From positions 4,613,754 to 4,677,753 of the forward strand of contig JAKOON010000009.1 of assembly GCA_022577435.1 (NCBI GenBank): a stretch of DNA of 64,000 bases, given 5' to 3'. The notes beneath the pieces were generated by a model, which worked only from the letters and a program-made list of their open reading frames with translations, did no database searches and was not told the origin of the DNA. The translations under genes and the position numbers were made by a program. Shown in pieces: positions 62,777 to 64,000 of this stretch (positions are counted from its first letter, which is position 1; the number at the start of each line of letters is the position of its first letter). Source of the stretch: Embiotoca jacksoni (lineage: Eukaryota; Chordata; Actinopteri; Embiotocidae).

Positions 62777-64000
62777 GAGACAAGCTGTTCCCTTGGCAGC
62801 TGTTTCGACAATGCAGATCCCCAAACGCGTGGGGAGGGGGGGGGGGTATATATGTGCGTGGGGGTGGAGGGGTTGGATGGGGGGCACTAATTCAGGAACC
62901 CTCCATATGCAAATCGGCACGGAAACACGCCAGGCTTCTTCCCCATGATGGCCTCTGGATGCTGAAACCGAGCACGATTAGCACTCAACACCAGCGTCAG
63001 ATGCCGGAAACCCTGCTCTTTTCTGAGGGCTCGGCCTTTTGTTGGAGCCCTCTTCTATTCAATGGCCGGCCCCATGGTTATGTTTTTCCAGGTGTAAGCT
63101 CTCCAGGCGAGCTGCTCCCCCCCCCACCGGTTTCACCAGGTTTTGTTGGCCTCATAGATATCATACTGATGTGCTTTTTCTCTAGCCAATCCAACACACT
63201 CCAGTTCTGCTGACATGTAGATATGGCAAGAAATGAATGTGTGATCTTATTATATGCTACATACAAAACCATGTGTGTTGAAAAATGCTACTAGAAGCAC
63301 AAATATACCTTTTACTTGACTATCCTGGCAGGACTCATTAGAGGAAAGATGATACTTCTCCGCCTAAAACATGAGTCAAATGTGACCAGGCAGCCCACGG
63401 GCAGGAAACAAACACATCATAATCCTCCTCTGTAATTGGGCAAATGAAAGATGTTGCCATTGGACAATGGTGCTGAAGCAGATGGCAACAGAAAGGCGAT
63501 GTAAACCTCCCACTACCCTGACTGTAAGCTTGGCATGCTCTATTTTACAGTATTGCTCCAAAAGGTTGCGATATAGGCAACATTTTAGCAACCCAACAAA
63601 CCTTCTGTTTTATACACATAAAGACACACTCCACCAAAAGTGAATATCTCTCGTCTCCCATCAAAGCACCTTCTCCTTCAAGACCCCCCACTGAGCATGC
63701 TTGCTAAGAGCCCGCCTTTGAGCCCCTAATGCACAGGCAATGAGATTAGGGCCGTCGCTGTAAGCCTTGAATTACTCACGTTATGACTTGATTGGCCAAT
63801 AATTTGATTGGAGTCACATCTCTACTTCCCCTGGTTCTTCTGATCCCATCTTCCCTCCATCTATCCTTTTCTCCCTTTTTCTTCTTCTCCCCCTGTCTCC
63901 CACCCGTTCGAGGCAACATGAAGAAGTCTGGCTTGTCAGCTTTTGAAGCAGGACGTGACTGTTTCCATGGGGATTACAAAACTGATTTCTTAAGGAGGGG

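Larger units (their letters stand above)
27490..64000 (-). other. rbms3: rbms3 upstream intron (partial, at least 36.5 kb)
   Basis: Everything to the right of the first exon is read as one long intron, because no exon encoding RRM1 or its linker (ending about QAQMAK) was found on the minus strand. Contents are simple repeats, fossil transposons and candidate regulatory sites, listed separately. No feature was recognised in these longer stretches: 28030-29890, 30720-31370, 31400-32600, 32810-34330, 35450-36860, 37110-39320, 39400-41550, 41600-43500, 44380-46730, 48070-48810, 48850-49780, 49870-50500, 50670-51550, 51660-55880, 55920-56350, 56400-59090, 60000-60530, 60660-62300 and 62890-64000. 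An unrecognised gene nested in the intron cannot be excluded. Confidence 0.75.

Overview
This window looks like intronic sequence of a ray-finned (teleost) fish genome. It has long AT-rich non-coding stretches and very many (CA)n/(TG)n microsatellites. It carries a fish Tc1/mariner element of about 1.6 kb and several non-autonomous DNA transposons and dispersed repeats of types common in teleosts. No dense prokaryote-like gene layout is present.

The only convincing host gene is on the minus strand. Two short exons (27332-27489 and 21697-21776) have consensus splice sites and compatible phases. Joined in that order they encode most of the second RNA-recognition motif of an RBMS-family single-strand RNA/DNA-binding protein. 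Paralogue-diagnostic residues identify RBMS3. The window therefore lies inside teleost rbms3, a gene known in other vertebrates for enormous introns. It contains at least 36.5 kb of the intron upstream of the first exon, the complete 5,555-bp intron between the two exons, and at least 21.7 kb of the downstream intron. No other rbms3 exon, promoter or 3' end was recognised.

Layout in + coordinates. Region 1-21.7 kb is the downstream intron: simple repeats, an inverted copy of a dispersed fish repeat (4.6 kb), a tight cluster of ATCRAT sites (3.17-3.45 kb), a complete but dead Tc1 element (17.8-19.4 kb) and a TIR element (19.86-20.31 kb). Region 21.8-27.3 kb is the inter-exon intron with a 480-bp pyrimidine-rich tract. 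Region 27.5-64 kb is the upstream intron: long TG/CA arrays, a TIR element with a nested repeat (34.3-35.4 kb), a MORE-type POU palindrome (43.56 kb), homeodomain-like sites (44.3 kb), a 676-bp hAT-like element with 8-bp target duplication (46.75-47.42 kb), a CpG-rich patch (47.75-48.06 kb), and fossil repeat and transposase fragments (32.6, 50.5 and 60.5 kb).

Most open reading frames in the window are products of low-complexity DNA (CA/TG arrays read as His-Thr or Cys-Val repeats, pyrimidine tracts read as Ser/Leu/Phe/Pro). I did not find a novel multi-gene system. The most interesting unexplained signals are candidate regulatory sites in the introns and the history of the transposable elements.
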